Shown: positions 18,187-25,992 of the stretch, in pieces | How positions within the stretch are numbered: position 1 is the stretch's first letter | Layout: each line of letters begins with the position of its first letter | Assembly (NCBI RefSeq): GCF_004795895.1 | Contig: NZ_CP039250.1 | Location: forward strand, 744,001-808,000 | DNA length: 64,000 bases | Direction: 5' to 3' | DNA from: Sphingopyxis sp. PAMC25046 | Lineage (GTDB): Bacteria; Pseudomonadota; Alphaproteobacteria; Sphingomonadales; Sphingomonadaceae | Position numbers and translations under genes: made by a program | The notes under the pieces: generated by a model | The model's database searches: none | What the model was told of the DNA's origin: nothing | What the model saw: the letters and a program-made list of their open reading frames with translations, nothing else

Positions 18187-18261
18187 TCGTCACCCCGGAC
18201 TTGATCCGGGGTCCACGACTTCGACGCCGCAGTGGATCCCGGATCAAGTCCGGGATGACGA
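18187..18261. repeat. Dispersed palindromic repeat, family A copy 1
   Basis: Two arms: GTCACCCCGGACTTGATCCG on the left and the near-complement GGATCAAGTCCGGGATGACG on the right, around a short variable centre. Related copies: 35359-35432, 37697-37775, and a variant at 55127-55215. Confidence 0.9.
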
Positions 18262-18285
18262 AGGTCTAAAAACGATCGAACCTAG

Positions 18286-18376
18286 CCGTCGCCCCGCGAA
18301 GGCGGGGGCCGCTGTCGGTTTACACAATGGCGCTGAATAAGGCCGCTAGCGGCCCCCGCCTTCGCGGGGGCGACGG
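18286..18376. repeat. Dispersed palindromic repeat, family B paired copy
   Basis: Two inverted family B units (18286-18313 and 18348-18376) surround a 34-base centre; each unit itself contains a GCGAAGGC-type hairpin core. The whole could fold into a large cruciform. The single-unit form is at 11877-11906. Confidence 0.88.
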
Positions 18377-18577
18377 TTGTGGAATGTCCGCTTTCCACCC
18401 CAAAGCCGCCGTTACAGCATATCGGCGCACGCCAATCCGCACCGCCGATACTGCCCTGTCTCCCAAACCCGACTATCCCCTTGGAACGGACGACAAATAC
18501 GGGCATCGTCGACGAACGGATTTGAACGCGCCGACGTGACGTTCCGATTCCGATGGTCAAGACAGGGGAGCAGCAAG

Positions 18578-19150
18578 ATGACGACGCGTTCGCACCATAA
18601 GCCTTTCATAGCCGGGGGCCTCATCCTCACCGGGGCGCTGGCGCTTGCCGGCTGCGCCGGGATGGGCGGGAAGGCGACGAGCACGCTGCCGCCCGCCGAC
18701 GCCTATGCCCAGCTTACCGATTCGAAGGGTGCCGACCGCGGCCGCGCCGACATCTATCGCGACGCATCGGGCCTGCGCATCGAACTCGTCGCGCGCGGCT
18801 TCGGTCCCGGCACTTACGGCATGCACGTCCACGCGGTCGGCCAGTGCACGCCGCCCGACTTCGCGAGCGCGGGCCCGCACTGGAACCCGACCGGCGCGCA
18901 GCATGGCCGCGAAAACCCGATGGGCGCGCATCATGGCGACCTGCCCAATCTCGTGATCGAACCCGACCAGATCGGCCGTGCGACCTTGCGTCTCGTCGGA
19001 TCGCGCTTCGAGGGCGACGGCGGGCTGCTCGACGCCGATGGCGCCGCCTTCGTCATCCACGCCGGGCCCGACGATTACAAGACCGACCCCAGCGGCAACA
19101 GCGGCGGCCGCGTCGCCTGCGGCGTGATCGTTCGCGGCGACAGCGAGTAA
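18578..19150 (+). CDS. sodC: Cu/Zn superoxide dismutase family lipoprotein
   Basis: 190-residue exported protein that dismutates superoxide in the periplasm. The leader ends in a lipobox (ALALAGC), so it is probably a lipoprotein anchored by Cys. The metal-site sequences are present: GMHVHAVGQC (copper His pair), GPHWNPTGAQHG, GAHHGDLPNL (zinc site) and the C-terminal GGRVACGVI with the second disulfide Cys. GGGGAG precedes the ATG. It has no operon partner; a convergent MFS gene follows. Confidence 0.93.
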   Translation: MTTRSHHKPFIAGGLILTGALALAGCAGMGGKATSTLPPADAYAQLTDSKGADRGRADIYRDASGLRIELVARGFGPGTYGMHVHAVGQCTPPDFASAGPHWNPTGAQHGRENPMGAHHGDLPNLVIEPDQIGRATLRLVGSRFEGDGGLLDADGAAFVIHAGPDDYKTDPSGNSGGRVACGVIVRGDSE

Positions 19151-19186
19151 CGCCGCTGCCCGCGCGCCGGCTCTAGGTTCCTGACC

Positions 19187-20797
19187 CTAGGCTGGCGCGC
19201 CCGCCGCGGCCGCGCGCTCGGCGATCGTCGCTTCGGCCTCCGGCACCGCGCGATAGGCATAGAGCAGTAGCGCGACCGCGATCGGCGCGACGCCGATCAG
19301 CGACAGGATGCCTGTGCGCAGGTCGCCGACGGGCTTGCCATCCACCATCGTTCCGGCAAGGTCCGAAATCTGCCCGACCAGATAGGGGCCGAACGACAGC
19401 CCGACCAGCGTGGTGCCGAGGAAGAAGGCGGCGGTCGCCGTGCCGCGCATCCGCGGCAATACCAGGTCCTGCGTCGTCGCCGCCGCCGCGCCGAGCGCCG
19501 CCGCGCCGAACATGCCGGCGAGGAAGTTCATGACATAGAAGAGCGTGCCGTTCGCAGTGGTATAGCCGATCCAGATCGGGACGATCGGCGCGATCACGCC
19601 GAACAGGATCATCAGGATGCGCCCGGCGGGGTTGCGCGCGCGCAGCGCGTCGGCGATGCGGCCGCCGATGATCACCCCGACGAAGCCCGCGAGCGCGCCA
19701 TTGGCGCCGAGGATGAAGGCGAGTTCCTGCTTGGGCAGCCCGAGCACGATTTCGGCATAGGGCGCCGACCAGAAGGCGAGCCCGTACGCCGCGAGCGCAA
19801 CGAGGCCATAGCCCAGCGTCGTGCAGAGGAACGCCGGGGTCCCCCAGATCAGCCGGAAGGTCGCGGGGTCGTGCGCGCGCAACGTGCAGGCCCAGGAAAA
19901 GACCGCATAATAGCCGAGCGCGACCGCCGACCATTGCGGGAAATTGCCGGTCAGCTCGATCATCCACCACGCGAAAGCGGCGATGGCGGCGGCGAAGCCG
20001 AGGTTGATCGCCAACGCTGCCGGACCGCGCTTCCACGCTCCCCAGAGCGTCAGTGGCGGCACGATCATCGCCAGATCCTTGCCGAACTCGCGGAACGGGG
20101 CGGGCGAGCTCGGGCTCGGGGTGCCGTCCATCGCGCCGCGTACCGGTTCGCGCAGGCTTGCAACCCACAGCGCAAGCAACAGGCCGGGGATGCCGACCGC
20201 GAGGAAGGCGGCCTGCCAGCCGACGAGGCCCAGCGGGCCGCCGGCGGGATAGGCGTTGTTCCACGCCTCGACGATCAGCGCGCCGATGAACAGCGACACG
20301 CCGCCGCCCAGATAGAGCCCCGACGAATAGATGGCGAGTGCGGTCGCCTTTTGCCGTTTGGGGAAATAGTCCGAGATCAGCGAATAGGCGGTCGGGCTCG
20401 CGGTCGCCTCGCCGACGCCGACGCCCATGCGCGCGAGCGTCAGCGTGAGCTGGTTATAGGCGAGGCCTGAAAACGCGGTCATCGCCGACCACAAGGTCAG
20501 CCCGATCGACAGCAGCTTGACGCGGTTCCAATTGTCGGCGAGCCGGCCGAGCGGAATGCCGAACAGCGCATAGAAGACCGCGAAGGCCGCGCCGCCGAGG
20601 AAGCCCATGTCGCCGTCGGACAGGCCGAGGTCGGCCTTGATGTCGACCGCGAGGATGCTGATGATCTGCCGGTCGATGAAATTGAGGATATAGACGACGA
20701 CGAGCACCGACAGGACGTACCAACTGTAACCGGTGGCTTTCGGCTCGGCGGCGGCGGGCGCACCCGGCATGTCGTTTTCGCTGGCGGTATCGGCCAT
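19187..20797 (-). CDS. MFS transporter (spinster-like)
   Basis: 536-residue inner-membrane carrier with twelve or more hydrophobic segments. The N-terminal block VVVYILNFIDRQIISILAVD, the loop motif GRLADNWNRVKLLSIGLTLW and MGVGVGEATASPTAYSLISDYFP are typical of the spinster-like MFS group common in sphingomonads. The central loop (about 215-250) is extended. Its substrate cannot be predicted. It is divergent from the phosphatase gene, with an inverted repeat between them. Confidence 0.88.
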   Translation of the reverse strand: MADTASENDMPGAPAAAEPKATGYSWYVLSVLVVVYILNFIDRQIISILAVDIKADLGLSDGDMGFLGGAAFAVFYALFGIPLGRLADNWNRVKLLSIGLTLWSAMTAFSGLAYNQLTLTLARMGVGVGEATASPTAYSLISDYFPKRQKATALAIYSSGLYLGGGVSLFIGALIVEAWNNAYPAGGPLGLVGWQAAFLAVGIPGLLLALWVASLREPVRGAMDGTPSPSSPAPFREFGKDLAMIVPPLTLWGAWKRGPAALAINLGFAAAIAAFAWWMIELTGNFPQWSAVALGYYAVFSWACTLRAHDPATFRLIWGTPAFLCTTLGYGLVALAAYGLAFWSAPYAEIVLGLPKQELAFILGANGALAGFVGVIIGGRIADALRARNPAGRILMILFGVIAPIVPIWIGYTTANGTLFYVMNFLAGMFGAAALGAAAATTQDLVLPRMRGTATAAFFLGTTLVGLSFGPYLVGQISDLAGTMVDGKPVGDLRTGILSLIGVAPIAVALLLYAYRAVPEAEATIAERAAAAGAPA

Positions 20798-20865
20798 CTG
20801 GCAACCCTCTCCCTCACCGATTATCTCTTTTGTCGCTCATGGCTAGCAGAGCCGGAGGCGGGCGC

Positions 20866-20887
20866 AAGTTGAAAGTCGGTTCAACTT
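20866..20887. promoter_or_regulatory. Inverted repeat between divergent MFS and phosphatase genes
   Basis: AAGTTGAA-6-TTCAACTT is a perfect 8-bp inverted repeat 20 bases before the phosphatase start. It could be an operator serving both divergent genes or a leader hairpin; no regulator gene is adjacent. Confidence 0.5.
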
Positions 20888-20907
20888 TATACGGAGGCAA
20901 GTCGAAT

Positions 20908-21396
20908 ATGCGTGAAGATGGTGAAATTGCGAAACCCGCGATCCTTTTCCTCTGCCTCGGCAACATTTGCCGCTCGCCACTCGCCGAAGGCGCAGCACGC
21001 GCCGCCTTCGCGCGCGCCGGCATCGACGTCACGCTCGATTCGGCAGGCACCGGCGACTGGCACGTCGGCTATGCCCCCGACGACCGCGCGCAGGCCGAGG
21101 CTCGCCGTCGCGGCATCGACATTTCGGCGCTGCGCGCGCGGCAACTATCGCCCGACGATTTTTACGGTTTCGATCTGATCCTCGCCGCCGACGAAACGAA
21201 CCTGCGCGACGCGCGGGCGATCCGTCCGGCCGATGCGACGGCCGACCTCAGGCTGATGCTCGACCTCCTCCCCGGCCGCAAAGGGCAGGGCGTGACCGAC
21301 CCCTATTATGGCAAGGATGACGGCTTTGCGGCGACATGGGACGACGTCGATGCGATCGCGTCGGCGCTCGTCGCCGAATTTTCGCCCAAGGGGTAG
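20908..21396 (+). CDS. Low-molecular-weight protein-tyrosine phosphatase
   Basis: 162-residue cytosolic phosphatase. The P-loop CLGNICRS (Cys16-x5-Arg22) stands near the N-terminus and the general-acid Asp is in VTDPYYG. The GDWHVGYAPDDRAQAEARRRG segment is the family variable loop. The ATG is chosen because GGAGG precedes it by 10 bases; an upstream in-frame ATG adds an unconserved stretch. The last 91 bases overlap the convergent ThpR gene. Confidence 0.93.
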   Translation: MREDGEIAKPAILFLCLGNICRSPLAEGAARAAFARAGIDVTLDSAGTGDWHVGYAPDDRAQAEARRRGIDISALRARQLSPDDFYGFDLILAADETNLRDARAIRPADATADLRLMLDLLPGRKGQGVTDPYYGKDDGFAATWDDVDAIASALVAEFSPKG

Positions 21397-21920
21397 CGCA
21401 CCACCGGATGATAGCGCGCGCCGCCATGTCCCATCTCGCTTTCGTACAGCGTGACATGGCCGAATTCGAACGATGGGCTCGCAAGATCGCTGTTCAGCGC
21501 AAGGAAGGGCTCGACTGCTCCCGACCCCCGGTTCAGCCGCGCCAGCGTTATATGCGGCACGAAGGCGCGCGTTTCGGGTGCGATCCCGACGCGCGTGAGC
21601 AACTGATCGACCTTGCGGTGCAGCGCGCCAAGCGGTTCGTGCGGCTCGACTCCCGCCCACAGCATATGCGGGCGCCCCTGCCGTTGGAACAGGTCGACGC
21701 CAGCGATCCGCACCGTGACGGCGGGCGCGTAAATCGCGCCGAGCGCCGCCGCGACATCCTCCGCCCGATGGCGGTCGACCTCGCCGATGAAGCGCAGGGT
21801 CAGGTGAAGCTGGTCGTCGCTTTGCCAGCGCGCGCCCGAAACGCCGTGCATCGCGGAAATCAGCATTTCGCGGATCGGACGCGGCGGGCGCAGCGCGACG
21901 AACAGGCGGTGCGAGGACAT
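21306..21920 (-). CDS. thpR: RNA 2',3'-cyclic phosphodiesterase ThpR (2H phosphoesterase)
   Basis: 2H-family enzyme that opens 2',3'-cyclic phosphates on RNA ends. The two catalytic HxTx motifs are present: LHLTLRFIGEV and PHITLARL. 204 residues from MSSHRLFVALRPP, the usual start of the family; the extra 19 residues upstream are unlikely. The C-terminal 30 residues (after VRYPLGE) are not conserved-looking and lie in the 91-base overlap with the phosphatase gene, so the true ancestral stop may have been lost. Confidence 0.9.
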   Translation of the reverse strand: MSSHRLFVALRPPRPIREMLISAMHGVSGARWQSDDQLHLTLRFIGEVDRHRAEDVAAALGAIYAPAVTVRIAGVDLFQRQGRPHMLWAGVEPHEPLGALHRKVDQLLTRVGIAPETRAFVPHITLARLNRGSGAVEPFLALNSDLASPSFEFGHVTLYESEMGHGGARYHPVVRYPLGENSATSADAIASTSSHVAAKPSSLP

Positions 21921-22085
21921 GCCGGCAACATAAGCGGCGATCTTCCGCGCCGCGACCCTTGTTTGCACGCGGGACAATAATATTGCTGGAATATTGCTGA
22001 TGTCCGGTTTCGCTTGAAACGCGCGGGCAAACCCCCGATATTGTCGATACGGCCGGTATGGGCTGGCCAGTTATGGAGATGAAAA

Positions 22086-22814
22086 ATGGCGAATTGGAAC
22101 GACCCCAATATGGCGGCTTCCGGTTTCGGCGCCGGCGCGAACGCAATGGACCAGGCCGTCGATGCCGGTCTGCGGTCGTACATGCTGTCGGTTTACAATT
22201 ATATGGGCTCGGGCGTGCTGCTGACCGGCATCGTCGCGATGCTGGCGTTCAACTCGGGCTTTACCGCCTCGATGATCGGCAGCCCGCTGATGTGGGTGGT
22301 GATGCTCGCGCCGCTGGCCTTCGTGCTGGTGCTGAGCTTCGGCATCAACAAGCTTTCGACCGGCGCCGCACAGGCGCTGTTCTGGGTCTATGCCGCTGTG
22401 ATGGGCCTGTCGATGTCGACGATCTTTCTGGCCTTTACCGCAACGTCGATCGCGACAACCTTCTTCGCGACCGCCGCGGCCTTCCTTGGCCTCAGCCTCT
22501 ATGGCTACACGACCAAGAAGGATCTGTCGGGCTTCGGCACCTTCCTGATCATGGGCGTCGTCGGCATCCTCGTCGCGATGGTCATCAACATGTTCGTGCA
22601 GTCGAGTGCGCTCAGCCTTGCGATCAGCGTCATCGGCGTGCTGCTCTTCGCGGGTCTCACCGCCTATGATACGCAGAAGATCAAGAGCATGTACTTCTAT
22701 GTCCGCGGGACCGACTTTGTCGGCAAGTCGGTGGTCATGGGCGCGCTGACGCTCTATCTCGACTTCGTCAACATGTTCACCTTCCTGCTCAACCTGCTCG
22801 GCAGCCGCGAATAA
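22086..22814 (+). CDS. Bax inhibitor-1/YccA family membrane protein
   Basis: 242-residue, seven-helix inner-membrane protein of the BI-1 family (UPF0005), linked to stress tolerance and membrane protease modulation in other bacteria. The start MANWNDPNMAASGFGAGANAMDQAVDAGLRSYM is the usual cytosolic lead. Conserved charged residues in SLYGYTTKKDLSGFGTFLIM and AGLTAYDTQKIKSMY mark the family. Ends with DFVNMFTFLLNLLGSRE. Followed by a strong terminator. Confidence 0.95.
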   Translation: MANWNDPNMAASGFGAGANAMDQAVDAGLRSYMLSVYNYMGSGVLLTGIVAMLAFNSGFTASMIGSPLMWVVMLAPLAFVLVLSFGINKLSTGAAQALFWVYAAVMGLSMSTIFLAFTATSIATTFFATAAAFLGLSLYGYTTKKDLSGFGTFLIMGVVGILVAMVINMFVQSSALSLAISVIGVLLFAGLTAYDTQKIKSMYFYVRGTDFVGKSVVMGALTLYLDFVNMFTFLLNLLGSRE

Positions 22815-22840
22815 GCGGGCCGGACACGGACGACATCGGC

Positions 22841-22877
22841 GAGCCCGGCGGAGCGATCCGCCGGGCTCTTTCGTTTT
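22841..22877 (+). terminator. Rho-independent terminator after the BI-1 gene
   Basis: GAGCCCGGCGG-6-CCGCCGGGCTC, a perfect 11-bp stem, followed by TTTCGTTTTT on the plus strand. The canonical form makes this the clearest terminator in the window. Confidence 0.92.
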
Positions 22878-22972
22878 TGGGGAGCGCGCGGGAGCTTTCG
22901 TTCGGCCTGCGCGCGCGTGACCGCCGTTCGACGAACGGTGTGTATTGTTCGAACAAAACCCCTTGCCAAGCA

Positions 22973-23008
22973 TGCGCTACAAATGTAGCACGCTACAAAT
23001 GTAGCGCA
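22973..23008 (+). promoter_or_regulatory. Tandem BlaI/MecI-type operators before the BlaI-like regulator
   Basis: Two identical copies of GCTACAAATGTAGC (22976-22989 and 22992-23005), two bases apart, end just before the regulator start. TACA-n2-TGTA is the known recognition core of BlaI/MecI repressors. The pair is embedded in a larger palindrome of about 36 bases, which fits cooperative binding of two dimers. Confidence 0.85.
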
Positions 23009-23021
23009 TGAGGTGATTCGA

Positions 23022-23396
23022 ATGCTGTCCAGTCTGCCCCCACGCGAACGCGAAATCGTCGACATATTGTACGAGCGCGGCGCATCCACGGTCACCGAGA
23101 TCGGCGACGCGCTCGCCGACCCGTTGTCGGGTTCGGCGATCCGCGCGATGCTGAAGCGGCTTGAGACCAAAGGCTTTGTCGCGCGCGAAGCGTCGGAGCG
23201 CGGCTTTGTCTATGCGCCGAGCGTGTCGGACAAGACCGCGCGCAAGTCGGCGCTGAGCCAGGTCGTGCGGGTCTTCTTCAACGGATCGGCGACGAGCGCC
23301 GCGGCAGCGCTGCTCGGCATGCAGGACGAGATGACCGGCGACGAGCTCGACGAGCTCGAAAAAATGATTGCCAAGGCACGCGAAGGGAGAGGGTGA
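23022..23396 (+). CDS. BlaI/MecI/CopY family transcriptional repressor
   Basis: 124-residue winged-helix repressor with a C-terminal dimerisation helix. LPPREREIVDILYERGASTVTEI and GSAIRAMLKRLETKGFVAREA form the DNA-binding part; the tail ends DELEKMIAKAREG as in BlaI. A GTG three codons upstream is possible, but GAGGTG stands 7 bases before the chosen ATG. The stop overlaps the start of the M56 gene (TGATG), the classic BlaI-BlaR1 pairing. Tandem operators upstream imply autorepression relieved when the M56 protease cleaves the repressor. No beta-lactamase is adjacent. Confidence 0.93.
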   Translation: MLSSLPPREREIVDILYERGASTVTEIGDALADPLSGSAIRAMLKRLETKGFVAREASERGFVYAPSVSDKTARKSALSQVVRVFFNGSATSAAAALLGMQDEMTGDELDELEKMIAKAREGRG

Positions 23397-25123
23397 TGCT
23401 GACCACCGCCATGTTGCTGGGCCTCGCCTGGAAATCCGCCGTCGTCGCGGCGCTGACGCTGGCGCTGCTCCGCCTCGCGCGGGCGCGTTCGGCGGGCGAG
23501 CGGTCGATGATCGCGCATGCGGGGCTTGCGGCGCTGCTCGCGCTGCCCGCCGCAATCCTGCTGCTGCCGCAATGGGCGCCGCTTCCGGCTAACTGGTTCG
23601 CGGCGCCCGCCTCGCTCGCCCTCGAAACACAGGCAACCGGGGGATCGGTGATCGATCCGGCCGCCGCCACGACGTCAGTCCCTGTCGTGGTCGATGGCGC
23701 CGGATCGACACCGATCGTCGTCGACTGGAGCGACCTTGCCCCCTTTCTCTATCTTGTCCCGCTCGTCCTGCTGTGCGGAGTGATGGCGCTGGCGGTCGTG
23801 CGGCTGTTCGCGATGCGTGGACGCGCCGAGATCCTCGTCGAACGCTCGTGGCTGTCGGCACTCGCCGAGGCGCAGCGGCGGATGGGGTTCAAGCATGGCA
23901 CCGCGCTTCTGGTCAGCAAGGAGCTGCGTTCGCCGATCAGCTGGGGCGTGCTGCGCCCGACGATCGTGCTGAGCCCGAAAGCCGTCGCGGCGGCGGGCGA
24001 GGCCGAGGCGATCATCGCGCACGAACTGGCGCATGTCGCACGGCTCGACTGGGCGAAATTGCTCGGCGCACGCGTCGCCTGCGCGGTCTTCTGGTTCAAT
24101 CCGCTGGTGTGGATGCTGGCGCGCGAGAGCCATCAATTGCGCGAGGAAGCCGCCGACGATGCGGTGCTGATGGCCGACATCGATGGCCCCGACTATGCGA
24201 CGCTGCTCGTCGGCGCGGCGCGCCATGACAATCAGGGCGCGCTGCTCGCCGCGCACGGCGTCGCGCCGGGCAAGGACAGCCTGAAACGCCGCATCACGCG
24301 CGTTCTCGACGGTAGCCTGCGGCGCGGCCCGGCAAGCGCGAGCTGGATGCTGATGAGCCTTGTGCTGCTCGCCGGCGTCACCGCGCCGCTCGCCGCCTTT
24401 TCGGCGACGGCGAAGCCCGAGGCGGCGGCGGGCGTCCACCCTGTCGCCGCCTCGACCACCAGGACGGCGACGACTGTGACGTCGCGGTCGGCAGCGGCCG
24501 CCAAGGATGCTGGGGTCGAGGGGGTCGCCACCGCCAACGCGAAGCCGCTGACCGCCGAACAGCTCGTCGGCATGCGCGCGGTCGGCGTGACCCCCGAATA
24601 TGTCGAGAAAATCCGCGAGAGTGGGGGGTCGATCGACGCCGACGACATCATCTCGGCCAAGGCGAGCGGGATCGACCCCGCCTATATCCGGCAGATGCGC
24701 GCCATCATTCCCGGCGCCGATTTCGACGATCTGGTCGGTGCGCGCCACGTCGGGGTCGACGCGGCTTTTGCCCGCGACATGCGCTCGCATTTCCCGGCGG
24801 TCGGCATCGATGATCTGATCGCGCTGAAGGCGATGGGGGTCGACTGCGATTTCGTCACCGAGATGCAGCGGTCGGGCGTCAGGATGCGCGATGCCGACGA
24901 TGCGATCGAATTGCGTGCGGTGGGCGCGTTCCGGCCGAGCGCGAAAGCCCGCCCCCCGGCAACGCCGCGACCGGTCGCAAAGGCGGTGCGCGGCGGCGAT
25001 GTCGCGGTCCTCGACATGGAACGCGGCGTGATCGAGGCGCGCCGCGCCGACGGCCGCACCGCGCGGATCGAAATGCCGATGACGCCCGAACCCCCGGCGC
25101 CGCCGACGGGCCCCGACGATTAG
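23396..25123 (+). CDS. M56 (BlaR1-like) membrane metalloprotease with C-terminal repeat domain
   Basis: 575-residue sensor-protease. N-terminal helices (about 5-30, 38-58) and a helix at about 115-138 precede the zinc motif HELAH at 209-213, with REEAADDAV supplying the third ligand region. A final helix at about 317-335 is followed by a 240-residue exported tail. Residues about 385-510 hold four to five repeats of about 28 residues, pattern DDLIxLKAxGVDxxYVxxMR, which replace the penicillin-binding sensor domain of true BlaR1. The same repeats occur in the next protein. It probably cleaves the upstream BlaI-like repressor after an envelope signal; that link is inferred from gene pairing. Confidence 0.9.
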   Translation: MLTTAMLLGLAWKSAVVAALTLALLRLARARSAGERSMIAHAGLAALLALPAAILLLPQWAPLPANWFAAPASLALETQATGGSVIDPAAATTSVPVVVDGAGSTPIVVDWSDLAPFLYLVPLVLLCGVMALAVVRLFAMRGRAEILVERSWLSALAEAQRRMGFKHGTALLVSKELRSPISWGVLRPTIVLSPKAVAAAGEAEAIIAHELAHVARLDWAKLLGARVACAVFWFNPLVWMLARESHQLREEAADDAVLMADIDGPDYATLLVGAARHDNQGALLAAHGVAPGKDSLKRRITRVLDGSLRRGPASASWMLMSLVLLAGVTAPLAAFSATAKPEAAAGVHPVAASTTRTATTVTSRSAAAAKDAGVEGVATANAKPLTAEQLVGMRAVGVTPEYVEKIRESGGSIDADDIISAKASGIDPAYIRQMRAIIPGADFDDLVGARHVGVDAAFARDMRSHFPAVGIDDLIALKAMGVDCDFVTEMQRSGVRMRDADDAIELRAVGAFRPSAKARPPATPRPVAKAVRGGDVAVLDMERGVIEARRADGRTARIEMPMTPEPPAPPTGPDD

Positions 25124-25245
25124 GGTCCTAACGCCCGGACATTCGTCCGAACGCACCGCCGATTGATCGAAACCTTGTTTGAAAAACGCCGCTGCGGCGG
25201 CGAGCGATGGCGCTCGCCTGGCGCACGGAGGGAGGAGTGCACCAT

Positions 25246-25992
25246 ATGAAGGCCCTGTTTTTTGCTAGCGGCGCCGCGCTGCTGTCGATCCTCGCCTGTT
25301 CGGCGCCGACCGCCGCCGCCGATCCGCTGGTGCTGACCGACGTGCGCTGGATCGCCGAGCCCGCGAGCGGGAAGAAGAGCGCCCCGCGCATCCGCATCCA
25401 GCACCGCAAGTCGAGCAGCGACCAGAGCTTCGACGGATCGCGACCCTATTTCGCCGGTGCCGAGGCGGCGCTGCGGCGCAAAACACCCGGACCCGTCAGC
25501 TTTGAGGTCACGCACGACGCGGGGACGCTGTCGTGCACCGGCACGCTCACGGCCGCCTTCGAAGGGCGGGGCGCGTGCCGCTTTACCTCCGATCCCGCGT
25601 TCGAGCGGGCGCTCGGCGAGCGCGGGCTCGCACCCGAGCAGCGCTCGTCGTTGCTCGCGATGCTCCTCGTCGATGCCTCGATCGAGCTGGCCGACGGGCT
25701 GACGCGCGAGGGCGTTCGGCCGAAGGACGCCGACGACCTGATCGCCGCCGCCGCGCTCGACGTGCGGCCCGAATATGTGCGCGATCTCAGGTCCGAGGCG
25801 CTGGTGCTCACCGATGTCGAGGATGCGATCGCGTGCAAGGCGCTTGGCGTCGATGGCGCCTATGTGCGCGGGCTCGCCGCTGCGGGATACCGCAAGTTGA
25901 GCGCCGACGAGGTCGTAAGCATGAAGGCGATGGGCGTGACGGGCGAATATGCGCAGGCGATGAACCGCGCGGCGGGGGGAAAAGCCAAGTGA
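25246..25992 (+). CDS. Exported protein with M56-linked 28-residue repeats, function unknown
   Basis: 248-residue protein with a signal peptide (MKALFFASGAALLSILACSAPTAAA), in which the Cys may also allow lipidation. A unique N-terminal domain (about 26-150), with two Cys in GTLSCTGTL and GRGACRFT that may form a disulfide, is followed by three C-terminal repeats such as LSADEVVSMKAMGVTGEYAQ and ADDLIAAAALDVRPEYVRDL. These match the tail repeats of the preceding M56 protease. GGAGGAG precedes the chosen ATG; an upstream in-frame ATG at 25207 is less likely. Its stop overlaps the next start (TGATG). Likely a partner or ligand carrier for the M56 sensor; inference only. Confidence 0.75.
   Translation: MKALFFASGAALLSILACSAPTAAADPLVLTDVRWIAEPASGKKSAPRIRIQHRKSSSDQSFDGSRPYFAGAEAALRRKTPGPVSFEVTHDAGTLSCTGTLTAAFEGRGACRFTSDPAFERALGERGLAPEQRSSLLAMLLVDASIELADGLTREGVRPKDADDLIAAAALDVRPEYVRDLRSEALVLTDVEDAIACKALGVDGAYVRGLAAAGYRKLSADEVVSMKAMGVTGEYAQAMNRAAGGKAK

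Larger units (their letters stand above)
18151..18577. other. 427-bp intergenic region made largely of palindromic repeats
   Basis: No gene is supported here. It holds one copy of repeat family A (18187-18261) and a paired copy of family B (18286-18376). The remaining 200 bases before the superoxide dismutase start contain a short open frame that reads through repeat sequence and was rejected. Confidence 0.75.

Noticed and set aside
18327..18539. Short plus-strand frame before the superoxide dismutase gene
   Set aside because: It reads through a family B repeat and has no ribosome binding site.
22946..22955. TGTTCGAACA palindrome upstream of the BlaI operators
   Set aside because: A 10-base palindrome is too short to support as a separate operator; the adjacent tandem sites explain the region better.
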